Positions 45,351 to 57,479 of a stretch of 64,000 nt of DNA are shown here, one piece after another (within the stretch, counting starts at the first letter, position 1; the number at the start of each line of letters is the position of its first letter). A model generated the notes under the pieces. That model did no database searches. It was given only the letters and a program-made list of their open reading frames with translations, and had not been told where the DNA came from. The translations under genes and the position numbers were made by a program. The stretch comes from Carnegiea gigantea (Eukaryota; Streptophyta; Magnoliopsida; Caryophyllales; Cactaceae), in NCBI GenBank assembly GCA_029747015.1, contig JAKOGI010001191.1:188501-252500 (forward strand), read 5' to 3'.

Positions 45351-45699
45351 GTTCGCACATACCACACCGCCCCACCCAGCGTTGAGCCCGTGGTCACAGG
45401 CAAGGTGCAGACTGGGCCAAGGGATGCTGGAAGCCCAGCACGCAGGGGGAGTAGTTCCATGGATGTAGTGCAAAGTGGGCCTAAAAATGTTACTAGCCCA
45501 GCAGCAGATGTCGGTCCACAGGATAGAGAAACTCGAGTTCGAAGGCCACCGAAGCATCTACAGGACTATGTCTGTTACATGGTATGACCCACGGAGCCCT
45601 CTTTCAATGCAAGCTCAATTTAAAAGGTGTCATCAGGTAAACCGTATCCCATAGTTAACTATGTTACATACAATAATTTTTCTAATGCACAGAGATATT

Positions 45700-47259
45700 T
45701 TTGGCTGCTATTGCCAAGATTGTAGAACCTAGGTCCTTCCATAAAGCTATCAAGGATCCCAATTGGCGAGAAGCAATGGCAACAGAAATTGAAGCATTGG
45801 AATTTAATAAGACCTGGACTATCGTCGATCCACCCCTGAGAAAAAGACCCACTAATTGTAAATGGGTATCTAAGGTCAAGTATAATTCTGATAGGACTAT
45901 TGAAAGGTACAAGGCTCGACTTGTGATACGGGGAGACAAGCAAGTTGAAGGGTTTGACTACAACGAAACCTTTGCTCCAGTAGCCAAAATGGCCAGCGTA
46001 CATTGTTTTCTTTCAGTTGCAGCTGCAAAAGGATGCGAACTACATCAAATAGATGTCAACAATGCCTTCTTGCATGGTGATCTCGAAGAAAAAGTTTATA
46101 TGACTCTGCCTCCCGGCTTTAAGGCTACAGATTCTAATAAAGTTTGTCAGCTCTAAAAATCTTTATATGGACTGAAACAAGCACCACGACAGTGGTTTGC
46201 CAAACTCTCTTCAAAACTGCTTGAATACGGTTTCGTTAAGTCGTATGCAGATTATTCCTTGTTCACTTACAAGAAAACTGACAAATTCATGGCCTTACTT
46301 GTTTATGTTGATGATTTGGTACTCACAGGTAATGATAATGCTCTTTGTGCCCAATTTAAATCATATCTTCATAATTGTTTCGCATCAAAGACTGGGGGCC
46401 TCTCAAGTATTTTCTGGGCATTGAGGTGGCTCAAAATGGGAACGGGTTGTTCATGTGCCAAAGGAAGTATGCTTTGGAGATTGTTGATGAGTATGGGCTA
46501 CTCGGGGCCAAGTCCACTGATTTCCCTATGGAAACAAATCACAAGCTCAGACTTGCTAATGGGAAACTTCCAATCGATCCCACACAATACAGATGGATTG
46601 TGGGAAGACTTCTCTATTTAACTCTCACTCGTCCCGAACAGAGTTACTCTGTTCACATACTATCTCAGTTCAGGCAGGCACCTGGAGAAGACCATATGGA
46701 AGCAGCAAGACATGTGCTACGTTATATTAAGGGCAATCCTGGCCAAGGCATTCTGTTACGCAGTGATTCTAACCTGGAGATCACGGCTTTCTATGACGCA
46801 GATTCGGGGGCCTATCCTATTACCAGGAGATCACTCACTGGGTATCTTGTGACACTTGGAGGATCGCCAGCTTCTTGGAGGACAAAGAAACAAACAATAG
46901 TGTCTCGGTCTTCAGCTAAAGCAGAATATAGAGCTATGATCACTGTTACCAGTGACTTGATGTGGATCAAGTCCTTTCTAGCTTCCATGCGGGTGTTTTT
47001 ATCTCAACCCACATAGTTGTTCTACAATAATCAAGCAACATTGCATATAACTAAGAATCCAGTATTTCAGGAAAGCACCAAACATGTTGCAATCAACTGT
47101 CATTTGGTACGGGAGCGACTTCTATCAGCAGATCTTATTACCCTCTATGTCTCATCCAAGAATCAAGTGGCAGACATCTTTACGATGGCTCTTGGCAAGC
47201 AACAGTTCATCTTTCTTTGGTCTAAGTTGGGCATTGTTAATCCTCATACTCCAACTTGA
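45700..47259 (+). pseudogene. copia reverse transcriptase and RNase H
   Basis: RT: WREAMATEIEALEFNKTW, YKARLVIRGDKQVEGFDY, QIDVNNAFLHGDLEE (first catalytic Asp), a TAA for Gln at 46154-46156 (CQL-stop-KSLYGLKQAP) and the polymerase box LLVYVDDLVLTGND (46300-46335). A frameshift at about 46380 moves to the frame holding WGPLKYFLGIEVAQ and VGRLLYLTLTRPE. RNase H: AFYDADSGAYPITRRSLTGY, SRSSAKAEYRAM, a TAG for Gln at 47014-47016, then LFYNNQATLHITKNPVFQE and VADIFTMALGK. The frame ends just before the 3' LTR. Confidence 0.9.
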
Positions 47260-47266
47260 GCGGGAG

Positions 47267-47457
47267 TGATAGAGGAAATATATTGTAAATATTTGTTTTT
47301 ATTTTTAATAAATATCTTTATTGTTCTTTTTATAGGAAGTTAGGCTTAGGTTTGGTTTTATATCTAACTTGGCTATATAAGCAGCCCTGTATGGGGTGAT
47401 GGAGGATGAATGATGACAAACACTTCTTGACTCCACATATTCATCTCTTGTTCTTCA
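47267..47457 (+). repeat. 3' LTR of the copia element
   Basis: TGATAGAGG...CTTCA, 191 bp, preceded by a short degenerate purine tract GAGCGGGAG (47258-47266). TATA box TATATAA at 47374-47380. Confidence 0.95.
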
Positions 47458-47815
47458 AAACCAATCTCCTAAGCTATATAAAAAATACAAATAATAACAA
47501 ATAATAACGAAGTAGAAGACAATACATATTTACATGCATGCAACTTAGGTTCCAACAATGTTTGAATTTAATAATTTTTCAAAAAAGTTGAGATACCTGC
47601 CTCTAATAATGAGATTATTAGGTTAGCAAGCCAAATTAGATGATTAATAGGGAGATTAGGTGGCTTGAAGTTCAAATTTCCTTCTTTTTTCTTCCTTTCA
47701 GTGCTGCACGCCTTCTCTTTTTCTTCTCCTTCGCTTCCTCCTTTTTTCTTTGGTTGTATGTAAAAAGGCAGACGGGGAGTTTTTTAGCCTATTTTTTTGG
47801 TGCTTTAGGATGTAA

Positions 47816-47833
47816 CCCCCCCCCCCCCCCCCC
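47816..47833. repeat. Homopolymer of 18 C
   Basis: TGTAA is followed by 18 C in a row, inside the solo LTR at 40462-48307. The exact count may be affected by sequencing. Confidence 0.9.
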
Positions 47834-48307
47834 AAATTGTTGTCCAATATCCACACTATCCGCCTCTCTAAATATCCTTCCTTTTTCTTTTCTTTTTTTA
47901 ACCTAGGCTTAGAAATAAAGAGGCCCCTCCTCCCCAATCTTAGTAACATAGCCCCCACCTTAATTCTCTTTCTTTTTTAAAAAAGTTTTCCAATTATATT
48001 CGAATTTGAAGGTCTTTGCCATTTCCATGTTTATTTAAGATATCTTGGCCATATCGCTACCCCTTTGACAAGTCATGCATCTAAATAATCAAGGTTTCGG
48101 TGGACTAGGCTCCATTAAAATTCTTTACTTGGGCTTTAGCCCAATCCTCAATCCTGGCGGCTTATTTTGCTCAATTATCTCTTTCTTGGACTTCTATTAG
48201 GCTGCAATATCTCTTAGAGCTTTTAAATATCGAAATCACAATAGAGTTACTCTACAATAATGTACAATCAATGCCATATAATTTAAGATTTTGTACGCGT
48301 CATTACA

Positions 48308-48712
48308 ACTGATAAAATCGAATCACCCTATTTCTAACAAAATTGTTGATATAGGACTTTTTTGCACCATTGAAATTTTGGGAGCTTAGTAATTTAAGAA
48401 TTGATATAGCTTATAAAATCTTGATGATTTCAGATCATTTATCTTGTGTTGTTTTAGTTTTTTTAAATGAAATATAACGTTTTCATTAATATAATGAAAT
48501 GCCAAACTAAACTTACAATTATACTTGTGAATGAACAATTATGACTTTCATCAGTCCCGGATCAGACCAAAGCAGCCTCGATCAAGGACCACATGTTTGT
48601 CACATCTGTGTAGAGGGACGCATCTTTATCTTCTGACTTTTCTTTATTCAACACACTGGGTATAATAGTATCCACCTATCCATTGATTGATTTCACATTT
48701 GCTGGATAAGAC
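48308..48712. other. Unassigned stretch between solo LTR and LINE 3' end
   Basis: AT-rich. On the minus strand TTCATTATATTAATGAAAACG followed by an A run (48457-48466) resembles the tail of another LINE or the extended 3' tail of the adjacent one. No coding signal. Confidence 0.35.
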
Positions 48713-48750
48713 TTTTTTTTAAATCGGCAAGTACAAACCTACGCTAAATA

Positions 48751-51700
48751 GCCCTTCTCTCAAGAGTTTTACCTACGTAATCATCACGGAGGATACATGT
48801 GAGCGCAAGGGAGAGCGAGGTAAAAAAGGTGACACCATTTTTTATCAGTACCCCCACTTCGCAATCCAATCGGCTGCCAAATTACTTTCTCTATATACAT
48901 AGGAGATGGAGGCAGATGTGAACCAAGGAAGCATAGCACGAATATCAAGGACCAGCATCTGAATCCTCCAAGGGATACAGATACTACACTGAACTGCCTG
49001 AATAACAATCCAATTGTCTCCCTCAATGTGGATATGTTTAAAACCAGCATCTTTGGTGGCTTTAAGTCCATCTCATAAAGCCATAGCTTCTGACACCAAT
49101 ATGGGTGCCTGAAATATAGACCTGGAGCCGGCTTGAAGAAGTTATCCTTGACTATCTCTCAGCAAATACCCCGCTGCTGCACCAACTGGAAATAAGTTTC
49201 CATCGAAGTTGAGTTTAGTTACGCCATCTGGAGGAGTAGACCACACAATGCAACGGATGTTGCCAGAAAGAGGAGGTAGATGGTGGGATGAAAATGGGGG
49301 GAAAGGAATGGATTTCGGTGATGTCGTTTCCATTCTGCCCATATACTCTATAATAAGACAGCAATCCTGGGTGCGGTTGCCCGACACTGGATATACCATT
49401 CATGGAGAACCTTGCGAATTGAATGGGGCAGCGTCGCAAAAGGAGATTGGCAAATCCTCCCATGCTTTATTACCAGTTCCCAAACCCGATCAGCAATGGA
49501 CAACTCGCAAAGAGGTGTTCAGTATTCTCAATTTGCGTTAAGCAAGCAGGGAAAATAGGATCGATGGGCATTCCTCTTCGCAATAGGGTACCTCTGGAGG
49601 GAAGCGCATTGTGACATAGTTACCAAAGAAAGACCTGAATTTTGGGGAATACATCCAATTTTCATATCCAGCTAAACTTCCATGGGGACGAAGCAGAATC
49701 AAAATTACCTTCGGCCTTCCAAGTGGCTGACTTAACTGAGAAATCGCCACTCCCTGTAAGGCCCCAGCAAAAAGTGTCTTCTACATCTGCTAACGGAATG
49801 GGAACAGCCAGGACATGAGGTACGACGGACACAGGTATGACTTGAGAAAGTTTTGCCGCATCCCATGTTTTATCAAAACGAATAAATGCACTTACTTTAA
49901 GATTGAGATCCATCTTATTAAAGAGATCCACATGTACTAAATCTACCAGACTCGACTCATGGCACCAAGAAAATGTCCAAAAATTGATCTTATGCCCATT
50001 ACCTAATTGCCACGGCAACCCTTGCGCAATATGATGCCGAACCAAACATTTCCCAACCCAGAAATGGCGCTGTTTTTGTCCCGTTTGGAAAAACTGGTCA
50101 GGGTTGCCATATTTGGCGCACATCTATTTAACCCAGAAATTATCTGGTTGGGTTAGGTATTGCCAAGCAAGTTTGGCTAAAAATACCGCATTAACTGCCC
50201 TTGTTTTCCGCAACCCCAATCCACCAAGCTTTTTTTATTTACAAACTTTGTCCCAAGCCACCAGGGGGAATCCATTCTCGGTCTCAAACTTTCTCCAAAA
50301 GAAATTACGGTTGACTTTATCCAATTTTTGGGTGACTGATGTGGGAAGCTTAAAACACTGCATAGTATGAGCAGGTAATGCTTCAAGATTAGACTGAATA
50401 AGCACTACTCGCCCTGCTTTAGATAGCGCTTGTGCTTTCCATGTGGTTAGTTTTGTTTCCGCTTGTTGAATCAAAGCTTGGAAGGAGTCGACCTTAGGCC
50501 GTCCTTCAAAGACAGAACATCCGAGATATTTACCAAGAGAAGAGCTTTGGGGAATATTAAAAATACCTGCAATATGATTTTTATGAATATGAGACGCATT
50601 CTTAGAGAACACAAGACTAGATTTATGAAAATTAATTAATTGGCCATAGCAAAAGGTATCTGGTACGTTTTTAAGATTGAAAGCAGCTTCTGAGGAAGCC
50701 TTACAAAAAAGAAGGTTGTCATCAGCGAATAGCCGGCAAGGTATTTTCTTAGCACGAGGAGTAATTTTGAAGCCACTGTAATGATTTACAATAAAGTAGC
50801 TGAGCCACTATGTCCATACAGAGAATAAATAAATATGGCGCAAGGGGATCCCCTTGTTGTAAACCTCGAGTATGCTTAAAAAAACCACAGGTTTCATTAT
50901 GAATAATGAGGGAGTATGAAACCGTAGTAACACATTCGTGGATCCAATTAACCCAGGTAGGATGGAAGCCCATACTCTGCAATGCTGTAAAAAATCCCAT
51001 TCGATCCGATCATAGGTTTTTTCCATATCTAATTTAAGAGCTACATAACCCTTTTTTCCTTTGAGATGGTAGGGCTAATAGAATGTTATCGTGGATGGCC
51101 CGATGAGGGATAAAAGCGCTCTGCGTAGGTTGGATCAAACATTCCAATGTAGGACGCATTCGGGTAACCAGGATTTTGGCAATGATTTTTTACAACGTAT
51201 TACATAGGCTGGTAGGTCGAAACTTGGACGATGTTTCCGAATTATCAACTTTAGGTACGAGAGCAATTAAGGTATGATTAATCTCCTTGAGCAGTTTCCC
51301 AGAATGAAAGAAATCTCGGATCGCCAAACAAGTATGCTCTTTTAAGACAGGCCAATAATTCTGAAAGAAAGAAGCACCAAACCCATCAGGCCCTGGCACT
51401 TTAAATGGGTTCATTTGAAAGATAGCCTATTGAATTTCCTCACCCGTAATGGGTTGGATGAGAGCAAGATTTTCTGCAGCAGTAACTTTGGTCAATGCAT
51501 TAATGGGTTACAAAGTCATCTGCTGACAGCGTCCAGATGTGAACCTTTGGGAAAAATCTAGAACAAATTTGTTTTTGATTAACTCTCTATCATCGATCCG
51601 ATTACCAACCTTATTTTTGATGAGTAATATAAGTAAGCCTTTTTCGAGCCGATGCCATTTGGTGAAAATAACGTGAGTTCCGATCACCTGCAGTGAGCCA

Positions 51701-52749
51701 TTACTTCCGAGCTAGGCAACCCCAATACTTTTGGTTAAAAAGCATAAGTTTTTCTCTTTGCTTAATCAATTGGTTGTGCTAGTGACTAAATCTGAAGTTA
51801 TCAGAATTGGTTATGAGAAGATTTTCCACATAGCTTAATTTGGCTGTATTCTTTCACCCTGGGTCTTAAAGTTATCGCCAGCATTGCTTTTCCATAGTTT
51901 AAGGTTCCTTTTGATGAATTTAAGACGTTGCACTACACGAAACATGGGTGAGCCAGACATAGTATGCTGCCACTGTTGTTTAACAATAGCGTGTACCTGG
52001 TCATAATGGGTCCATCCTGGTTGGAAGTGAAAGGGGGGTTGTTTATTAACTGCGGATGGACCCTGTGTCATAAGCAGCACAAAACAATGATTTGAGCAAG
52101 TAAATGGGTCATGCGTGATGCTTGCATTTGGATACAAAGTATGCCAATTATGCCGTCCAATTACGCGATCAAGTTTCTCATAAACAAGCTGCTCTCGAAC
52201 CCGAGATTTCCAGGTAAATGATCGACCGAAAACCGGGAGACTAGTCGCGTTAATTGTATTCAAGATAGAAGGAATTTTAATACATTGTATGGGGGATATT
52301 AGGCCCCTCCCATTTTATCTGCATGATCTTCTAATTCATTAAAATCTCCTGATAGACACCATGGTGTATCGATCACTGTATTTAGGTTAGATAGACACCC
52401 GAGATTTCTCATATGATTTTGTGGGGCCATAGACACTGCACAACGTGACCATTTGTTAGGTGTAAACATCAAATACCAACAGGTGTATTAAGATTGTTCT
52501 TTAAGCAAGACATTAGCAATAATATTAGTGTTATTCCAAAGTACCCACATACCCCCCGCAATGATTAATCGGATTCACAAAATCGTAATGATCAAAACCA
52601 AATTTAGAGATTAGATGTAGGCTCTTCTTTCCGGCCACCATCGTTTTAGTGAGAAACAGAATATCTGGCCGAAGAGAACGAATAAAATAGCGAACTTCTC
52701 GTATTTACAGTTTCTTAACACCTTGAACATTCCAAGCAATGATTTTCAT
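48751..52749 (-). pseudogene. LINE ORF2: endonuclease, reverse transcriptase, RNase H
   Basis: Starts MKIIAWNVQGVKKL, the usual plant LINE start, then TAA for Gln (52705-52707). APE-type endonuclease: DILFLTKTMV, WCLSGDFNELEDHADKMGG (GDFNE at 52335-52349) and GRSFTWKSR...YEKLDRV. RT: FKVPGPDGFGASFFQNYWPV (51414-51190), EKTYDRIEWDFL, RGLQQGDPLAPYLFILCMD and the catalytic FADDN (50715-50729). Then LGKYLGCSVFEGRPKVDSF, a zf-RVT-like region (SGDFSVKSATWK, WKLDVFPKIQVFLWQLCHNA, 49900-49600) and RNase H (KLNFDGNLFPVGAAAGYLLR near 49150-49210; ESNLAADWIAKWGY near 48850). It ends near AI-stop at about 48751. The ORF2 protein nicks DNA and primes reverse transcription at the target. Many frameshifts. 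Confidence 0.85.
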
Positions 52750-52927
52750 AATATAATGTTGGTTGATTCAATGTAATACCAAAGAAAAAGCCCCATAAGT
52801 AATGACACATAATCAAGGTGCACATTGCGGCCCTGCGTAGCTATGAGAAAGTCAAACAAAATGCATCCACTCATTTGGACTCTCACCTCCTGAATGGCCA
52901 TTAACAATCGCTGAGGTGCCCAAATGA
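52750..52927 (-). other. Distal part of LINE ORF1-ORF2 spacer
   Basis: 178 bases between the CRM target duplication and the ORF2 start codon. It continues at 60215 on the other side of the inserted element. Confidence 0.7.
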
Positions 52928-52932
52928 TGTCA

Positions 52933-54113
52933 TGGAGCATACACAGGATGGGCCGGAATGAAGCTAGCTTGAGTTTAGTTGCAGATTCCCCTTGAGCACA
53001 AGATATGACTTGGTGTAAAGGCTATGCCACCAACCAAGACTAAGGATCCACCAAGAATTGCATAAAAGCTAAGCCACCAACAATTCTATAAAGGTTCCAC
53101 TCAAGACTCACCACCTTGGAAACAAGGATAAAGAGAATTTAAGATTTTAGAGAGAGAATCTTTCAAGCTCTATTTTCATTCAAGCATAACTAATGAATTA
53201 CAAAAGCCCAAGGCTATTTTAAGGGGCTTCACATGGCCTCCAAGCACCAAAACATCAGCCAAGTGCTAGAGAGTACACCAGCGAAGAGAAGTTATCAAAT
53301 CAGCCCACTCCACTTGGTACTTCCATGCTAATCTAATCACTTTGTCACCTCATCAGTACTAATGGCTTGTCAAAATAAGGTGTCAAGCTTACATTGCAGC
53401 TGGAAATACTAATTCAAACTCAAAATCCAGCAAGAAGGACAAGTAATTAATGCTAACAAGTTGCTCTTACACAAATAGTACAAACCGGTCAACCAAGTAA
53501 TTTTCTTGTCCTTTTGGCTGGATAAAAGCAGCACAAGGAGGTGCATTCTGGTCCTTCAAGGCTGATGGTTTGATAAATATCTATCTCAATTTTGATACCC
53601 TAAAGCTTCACAAAAGTTGGAGTTAAGTTGGGTGACTTAATTCCCTCCCGTTTCGGACTCTGCTAGAAACTGCCCAGTTTGTATAGTCTGAAAATACCTT
53701 GCTGTTTGACCCACCAAATGAAGTCCAAATGCCTTGCAAATTGCTTTATTAGAAAGAAGACTTCTTAAACTTAAGGAAAGTGTCCTTTGCAATCGATCAT
53801 AGCCTCAGCAGCAAGTCCCAAAATTCGAGCAAAACAGGACTAAAAACTGGCCAGGAACTGATCATTGGTGCAACTACTGTTTTGGCCTTTTCTTATTCTT
53901 GCCGTGGGTTTAACCTCATTTCCATAAGAAAACCCTTAGAAGGCCTCTTGACCTTCCCAAAAGAGGAGAGTAACACATCCTAAGTGCTTAGGATAGGCTT
54001 TGAATTGGAGCTGCAAATCAGTGCACAGACCAAGTCCCTTAAAATGGAGCTTTTGAATACTAAGGAGAACTTAAGTGCTTTGTTGAACTGAATTGGGCAT
54101 GGAGTTTGCTTCA
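52933..54113 (-). repeat. 3' LTR of the CRM element (1181 bp)
   Basis: Minus-strand start TGAAGCAAACTCCATG (54113), end GTATGCTCCA (52933). The first bases also encode the integrase C-terminus (stop at 54071-54073). It keeps a short AGAAGACTTCTTAAACT-type segment near 53753-53770 that the 5' LTR lacks. Confidence 0.95.
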
Positions 54114-55195
54114 TCCTCCCCTTCTTGATTGTGATTTGCCCTCAAATCATCTTCACCATTTTCATCCTCAAGGTAAGGTGTGAGATAACCTACGTTGAAG
54201 GTGGGAGATACACCCATATCTCCGGGCAATTCAAGTTTGAGGGCATTATCATTAACCTTCTCAAGGACTTTAAAAGGACCATCCCCTCTCGGCATAAGCT
54301 TATTCCTCCTTCTTGATGGGAATCTCTCCTTCCTCAAGTGCACCCACACTAAGTCCCCGAGCTTGAAGGTGATAGCTTTGCGGTGTTTGTTTGCTCTTGC
54401 CTTATACATCTTATTAGTCTTCCCAATCTTTGCCGGAATCTGTTGGTGAAGCTTCTTCATCTCCCTTTCTTTCTCTTCGGCCTCATAACTCACTCTAGAC
54501 TCAAGTGGAAGTGGTATGAGTTCTAATGGAGTCAGTGGGTTGATCCTATAGCATGATTCAAAGGGAGAATGGGTTGTAGCAAAGTTAGGAGTGCGGTTGT
54601 ATGCAAATTCAGCATGGGAAAGCTTGAGATCTCACTCCTTAATGCTTTTACTCACCAAGCTTCTAAGCAAAGTAGCAAGAGTTTTGTTAGTGACTTCGGT
54701 CTGCCCATCCGTTTGAGGATGGTGTGAGGTACTATACAAGAGCTTAGTACCAAGGAGTCTCCACAAACACCTTCAAAAGTGATTAAGAAACTTTGTGTCC
54801 CGATCATACACAATGCTGCTAAGAATACCATGAAGCTTAACAACTTCTTTGAAGTAGAGGTGGGTTATGTGAGATGCATCATTCGTCTTCTCACAAGGAA
54901 TGAAGTGAGCCATCTTTGAGAAACGGTCCACCACCACCATAATAGCATCCTTACCCCTTTGAGTCCTTGGAAGAACAACTATAAAATCCATGCTCACATC
55001 TTCCCATAGACCATTAGGGAGAGGCAAAGGAGTGTATAAACTTTGGTGGAATTGACTTTTAGCCCTTTGACAAATAGAACACTTAAAAATCACCTCATGA
55101 ACATCACCTCCCACTTTAGGCCAAAAGAAGTGTTCCTTGAGCATACTAATGGTCTTATTGATTCCAAAGTGATCGGCTAGACCTCCTCCATGCAC
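54071..55195 (-). pseudogene. Integrase of the CRM element, with C-terminal tail in the LTR
   Basis: Zinc-binding HHCC end: HFGINKTISMLKEHFFWP and CSICQRAKSQFH. Core: SMDFIVVLPRTQRGKDAIMV (first Asp), SSIVYDRDTKFLNHF (second Asp), then TGA for Trp (54773-54775), [10 protein letters not shown] and [10 protein letters not shown] (catalytic Glu at 54695-54697). Another Trp is TGA at 54632-54634. The C-terminal part is open from 54493: RKAITFKLGDLVWVHLRKER, LMPRGDGPFKVLEKVNDNAL, and a tail ending in the LTR. Since the stops are single Trp substitutions, the frame is otherwise nearly continuous. In CRM elements the tail carries a motif linked to centromeric targeting. Confidence 0.9.
54114..54126 (-). 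promoter_or_regulatory. Polypurine tract of the CRM element
   Basis: Minus strand AAGAAGGGGAGGA directly before the LTR start TGAAGC. Primer for plus-strand synthesis; it overlaps the integrase coding frame. Confidence 0.85.
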
Positions 55196-55882
55196 TTCTT
55201 TGACAAGAAGCTTTCAGATGGGTCCTCTTGGAATACAAAGCTTGTTGCCCTTGAATAGGAAGCCTTCTTGGTGAATGCAGGGGCTATGGTTGCTACCTCC
55301 TTGATCATTGAGGTAAGGCTTGAAATCCTCATCCTTTTGGTAAAGATCACGAACGAATTGGAAGCCTAGGACCCTTGCTTCCATTACGACTAACAAGGAG
55401 TGTCGTCTAAAGAGTGCATCCGCCACTATATTCGTGCTCCCCTTCTTATGTTTTGCCACAATGGAGAAGTTTTGGAAGAACTCAAACCATTTAGCATTCC
55501 TTGGATTGGGTTTATGTTGGCCATTCAAGTACTTTAAGGCCTCATGATCGGAGTGAAGTACAACCTGTTTTGGCCTTAAGTAATGTGACCAATAATCAAG
55601 CGCTCTTACCAAAGCATAAAACTCTTTGTCATATGTAGAGTAGTTCTTCCTTGAGCCATTGAGTTTCTCACTAAAGTAAGCAATGGGGCGTTGATCTTGC
55701 AAGAGGACAGCCCATATACCTACTCCACTTGCATCACAATCACCTTCAAAGAGCTTGTCAAAGTCAGGGAGAGCTAACACCGGGGCCTTACATAACTTGG
55801 TTTTAAGCTTCTCAAAGGCATCATGGGCAGCCTTGATCCACTCAAATGTTCCCTTCTTCATACACTCGGTGATAGAAGCCAT
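55196..55882 (-). pseudogene. RNase H of the CRM element
   Basis: Open from 55882 to a stop at 55214. EWIKAAHDAFEKLKTKL leads in; catalytic Asp in EGDCDASGVGIWAVLLQ, Glu in YDKEFYALVRAL, Asp in VLHSDHEALKYLNG, last Asp in NIVADALFRRHS. It removes the RNA strand during reverse transcription. The connection to RT is frameshifted near 55860-55900. Confidence 0.9.
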
Positions 55883-56784
55883 GAGGGTGCTAAACCCTTT
55901 GATGAATCTCCTATAAAAAGATGCAAGCCATGAAAACTCCTAACTTCTGTGATAGAAGTAGGAGTAGGCCACGACTTGATGGCTTCAACCTTAGCTTGAT
56001 CCATGGAGATTCCATCCTTAGAGACAACATACCCCAAAAAGGTGACTTGGGGGGAAAAGAACTCACATTTTTCCAACTTGCCAAAGAGCCTTTGAGCTCT
56101 TAGAACCTTGAAAACTTCTTCCAAATGATGTAGATGGTCCTCTTGGTTCTGGGAGTAAACCAAAATATCATCGAAATAGACCACCACAAACCTTCCAAGG
56201 AAAGGCCTCAAGACTTCATTCATTAGTCTCATAAACGTGCTAGGGGCATTAGAGAGGCCGAAAGGCATCACTACCCACTCATAAAGCCCACCCTTTGCTT
56301 TGAATGCCGTCTTCCACTCATCTCCCTCTTTCATACGGATTTGATGATACCCACTTCTCAAGTCAATCTTGGAGAAGATAGAAGAGCCATGGAGTTCATC
56401 AAGCATATCATCAAGTCTTGGTATAGGATACCTATACTTGATGATAATATTGTTTATTGCTCTACTATCCACACACATATGAAAGGTACCATCCTTCTTG
56501 GGTACTAACAAGGCCGGAACTGAACAAGGGCTCATACTCTCACGTACATAGCCTCTAGCCATCAATTCCTCTACTTGGCATTTGAGTTCTTTGGTTTCTT
56601 GTGGGTTACACCTATAGGCTACCTTGTTTAGATGAGGAGCACCGGGAATGAGATCAATTTGGTGCTCAATATCTCGAATTGGAGGGAGACCGGAGGTAGA
56701 TCTTGTGGGAAAACATCTTGGTATTGTGATATGAGGGGGCTGACTTTGAGATGTAAGGGAGTCACTTCCTCACTTTTGTTGCTT
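55858..56784 (-). pseudogene. Reverse transcriptase of the CRM element
   Basis: The main open part is 56565-55858: [52 protein letters not shown] (first catalytic Asp), [30 protein letters not shown] (catalytic FDD, codons near 56171-56179), [14 protein letters not shown] and [16 protein letters not shown]. The phrase set is that of CRM-clade RT. A frameshift follows HGL. The linker from protease (56566-56784) is present but in another frame. Confidence 0.92.
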
Positions 56785-57300
56785 TCAAGCATTAGCAAGG
56801 CTAGGACTTACTTGCCTTTGCTTAAAAGCTCTCTCTACCTGTGCTTCACTCAACATGAGAAGGTCTCTCTTTTTCTCACTTCCCACCCCACATATAGTTC
56901 TGTGGACTTGGTTTGGAGGTAGTGGGTTTAAGACAATCCTCTCCTTATCAATGATCAAGAAGTAAGTGTTCTTGAAACCATCATGCATGACACGCCTATC
57001 AAATTGCCAAGGCCGACCCAAAAGAATATGACATGCACTCATGAGTACCACATCACAAAGGACATTATCCCTATTCTTCTTTCCAATTGAATGAGATGAG
57101 TGCTTGTTTAGATACCTTAATGTCGCCACCATCATTGAGCTGCTTGAGGGAGTACGGCTTGGGATGTGAAATAGCAGGAATGCCAAGCTTTTCAATGAGT
57201 GCAGTGGAGGCTACATTAGTGCAACTTCCTCTATCAATGATCAAGTTGCACACCTTATCTTGAATGGTACACCGGGAGTGAAAGATCATTTCTCTTTGAG
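56785..57300 (-). pseudogene. Protease of the CRM element
   Basis: CNLIIDRGSCTNVAS (about 57200-57250) is the active site; relatives have I-D-G/S-G-S-C-T-N, so the residue after the Asp is Arg here, a G to A change. After a frameshift near 57100, DVVLMSACHILLGRPWQFDR and YFLIIDKERIVLNPL complete the retropepsin-like domain. It processes Gag-Pol. Confidence 0.85.
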
Positions 57301-57479
57301 CTTGTCATAAGGAGTGTCTTGGGTATATAACACCCTTCTTAAGACAAGTAGCTCACCTTCATCGGCATCAAGTTGAGTTTCATCTTCCATAGGGTCCAAC
57401 TCTGCCCTATTAGCTTCTTCTTGCACTTCCATCATCATGGCATCAACTTCTTCAACTTTTTTGCATAGTCATTACCCTT

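Larger units (their letters stand above)
42638..47457 (+). mobile_element. Full-length Ty1/copia retrotransposon with 191-bp LTRs
   Basis: LTRs at 42638-42828 and 47267-47457, each 191 bp, flanked by a perfect AAACC duplication (42633-42637 and 47458-47462). The internal order gag, protease, integrase, RT, RNase H is copia order. By eye the LTRs differ at about 19 of 191 positions. The very short LTRs and leader resemble the Ale/Retrofit group, but the lineage call is tentative. There are several in-frame stops at former Trp or Gln codons and a few frameshifts. Confidence 0.95.
40462..48307 (-). repeat. Tekay-like solo LTR (~3.0 kb net), split by a copia element
   Basis: The outer ends form a 9-bp inverted repeat, TGTAATGAC (40462-40470) and GTCATTACA (48299-48307). 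On the minus strand CCACTGAGCGATGGTTGCTCAACCC (about 41055-41080, shown here in pieces) echoes the CACTGAGCG...GTTGCTC phrase of the solo LTR at 27790-31674, and the minus-strand end GGGGTCATTACA mirrors its GGGGTGTTACA. Coding domains are absent apart from the inserted copia. A clear 5-bp target duplication was not found (ATAAA at 40457-40461; right flank ACTGA, with ATAAA four bases further on). Confidence 0.55.

Noticed and set aside
45234..45557. 107-codon minus-strand ORF rich in Trp and Cys
   Set aside because: Antisense shadow of the copia linker between integrase and RT, which is Pro/Ser-rich on the plus strand.
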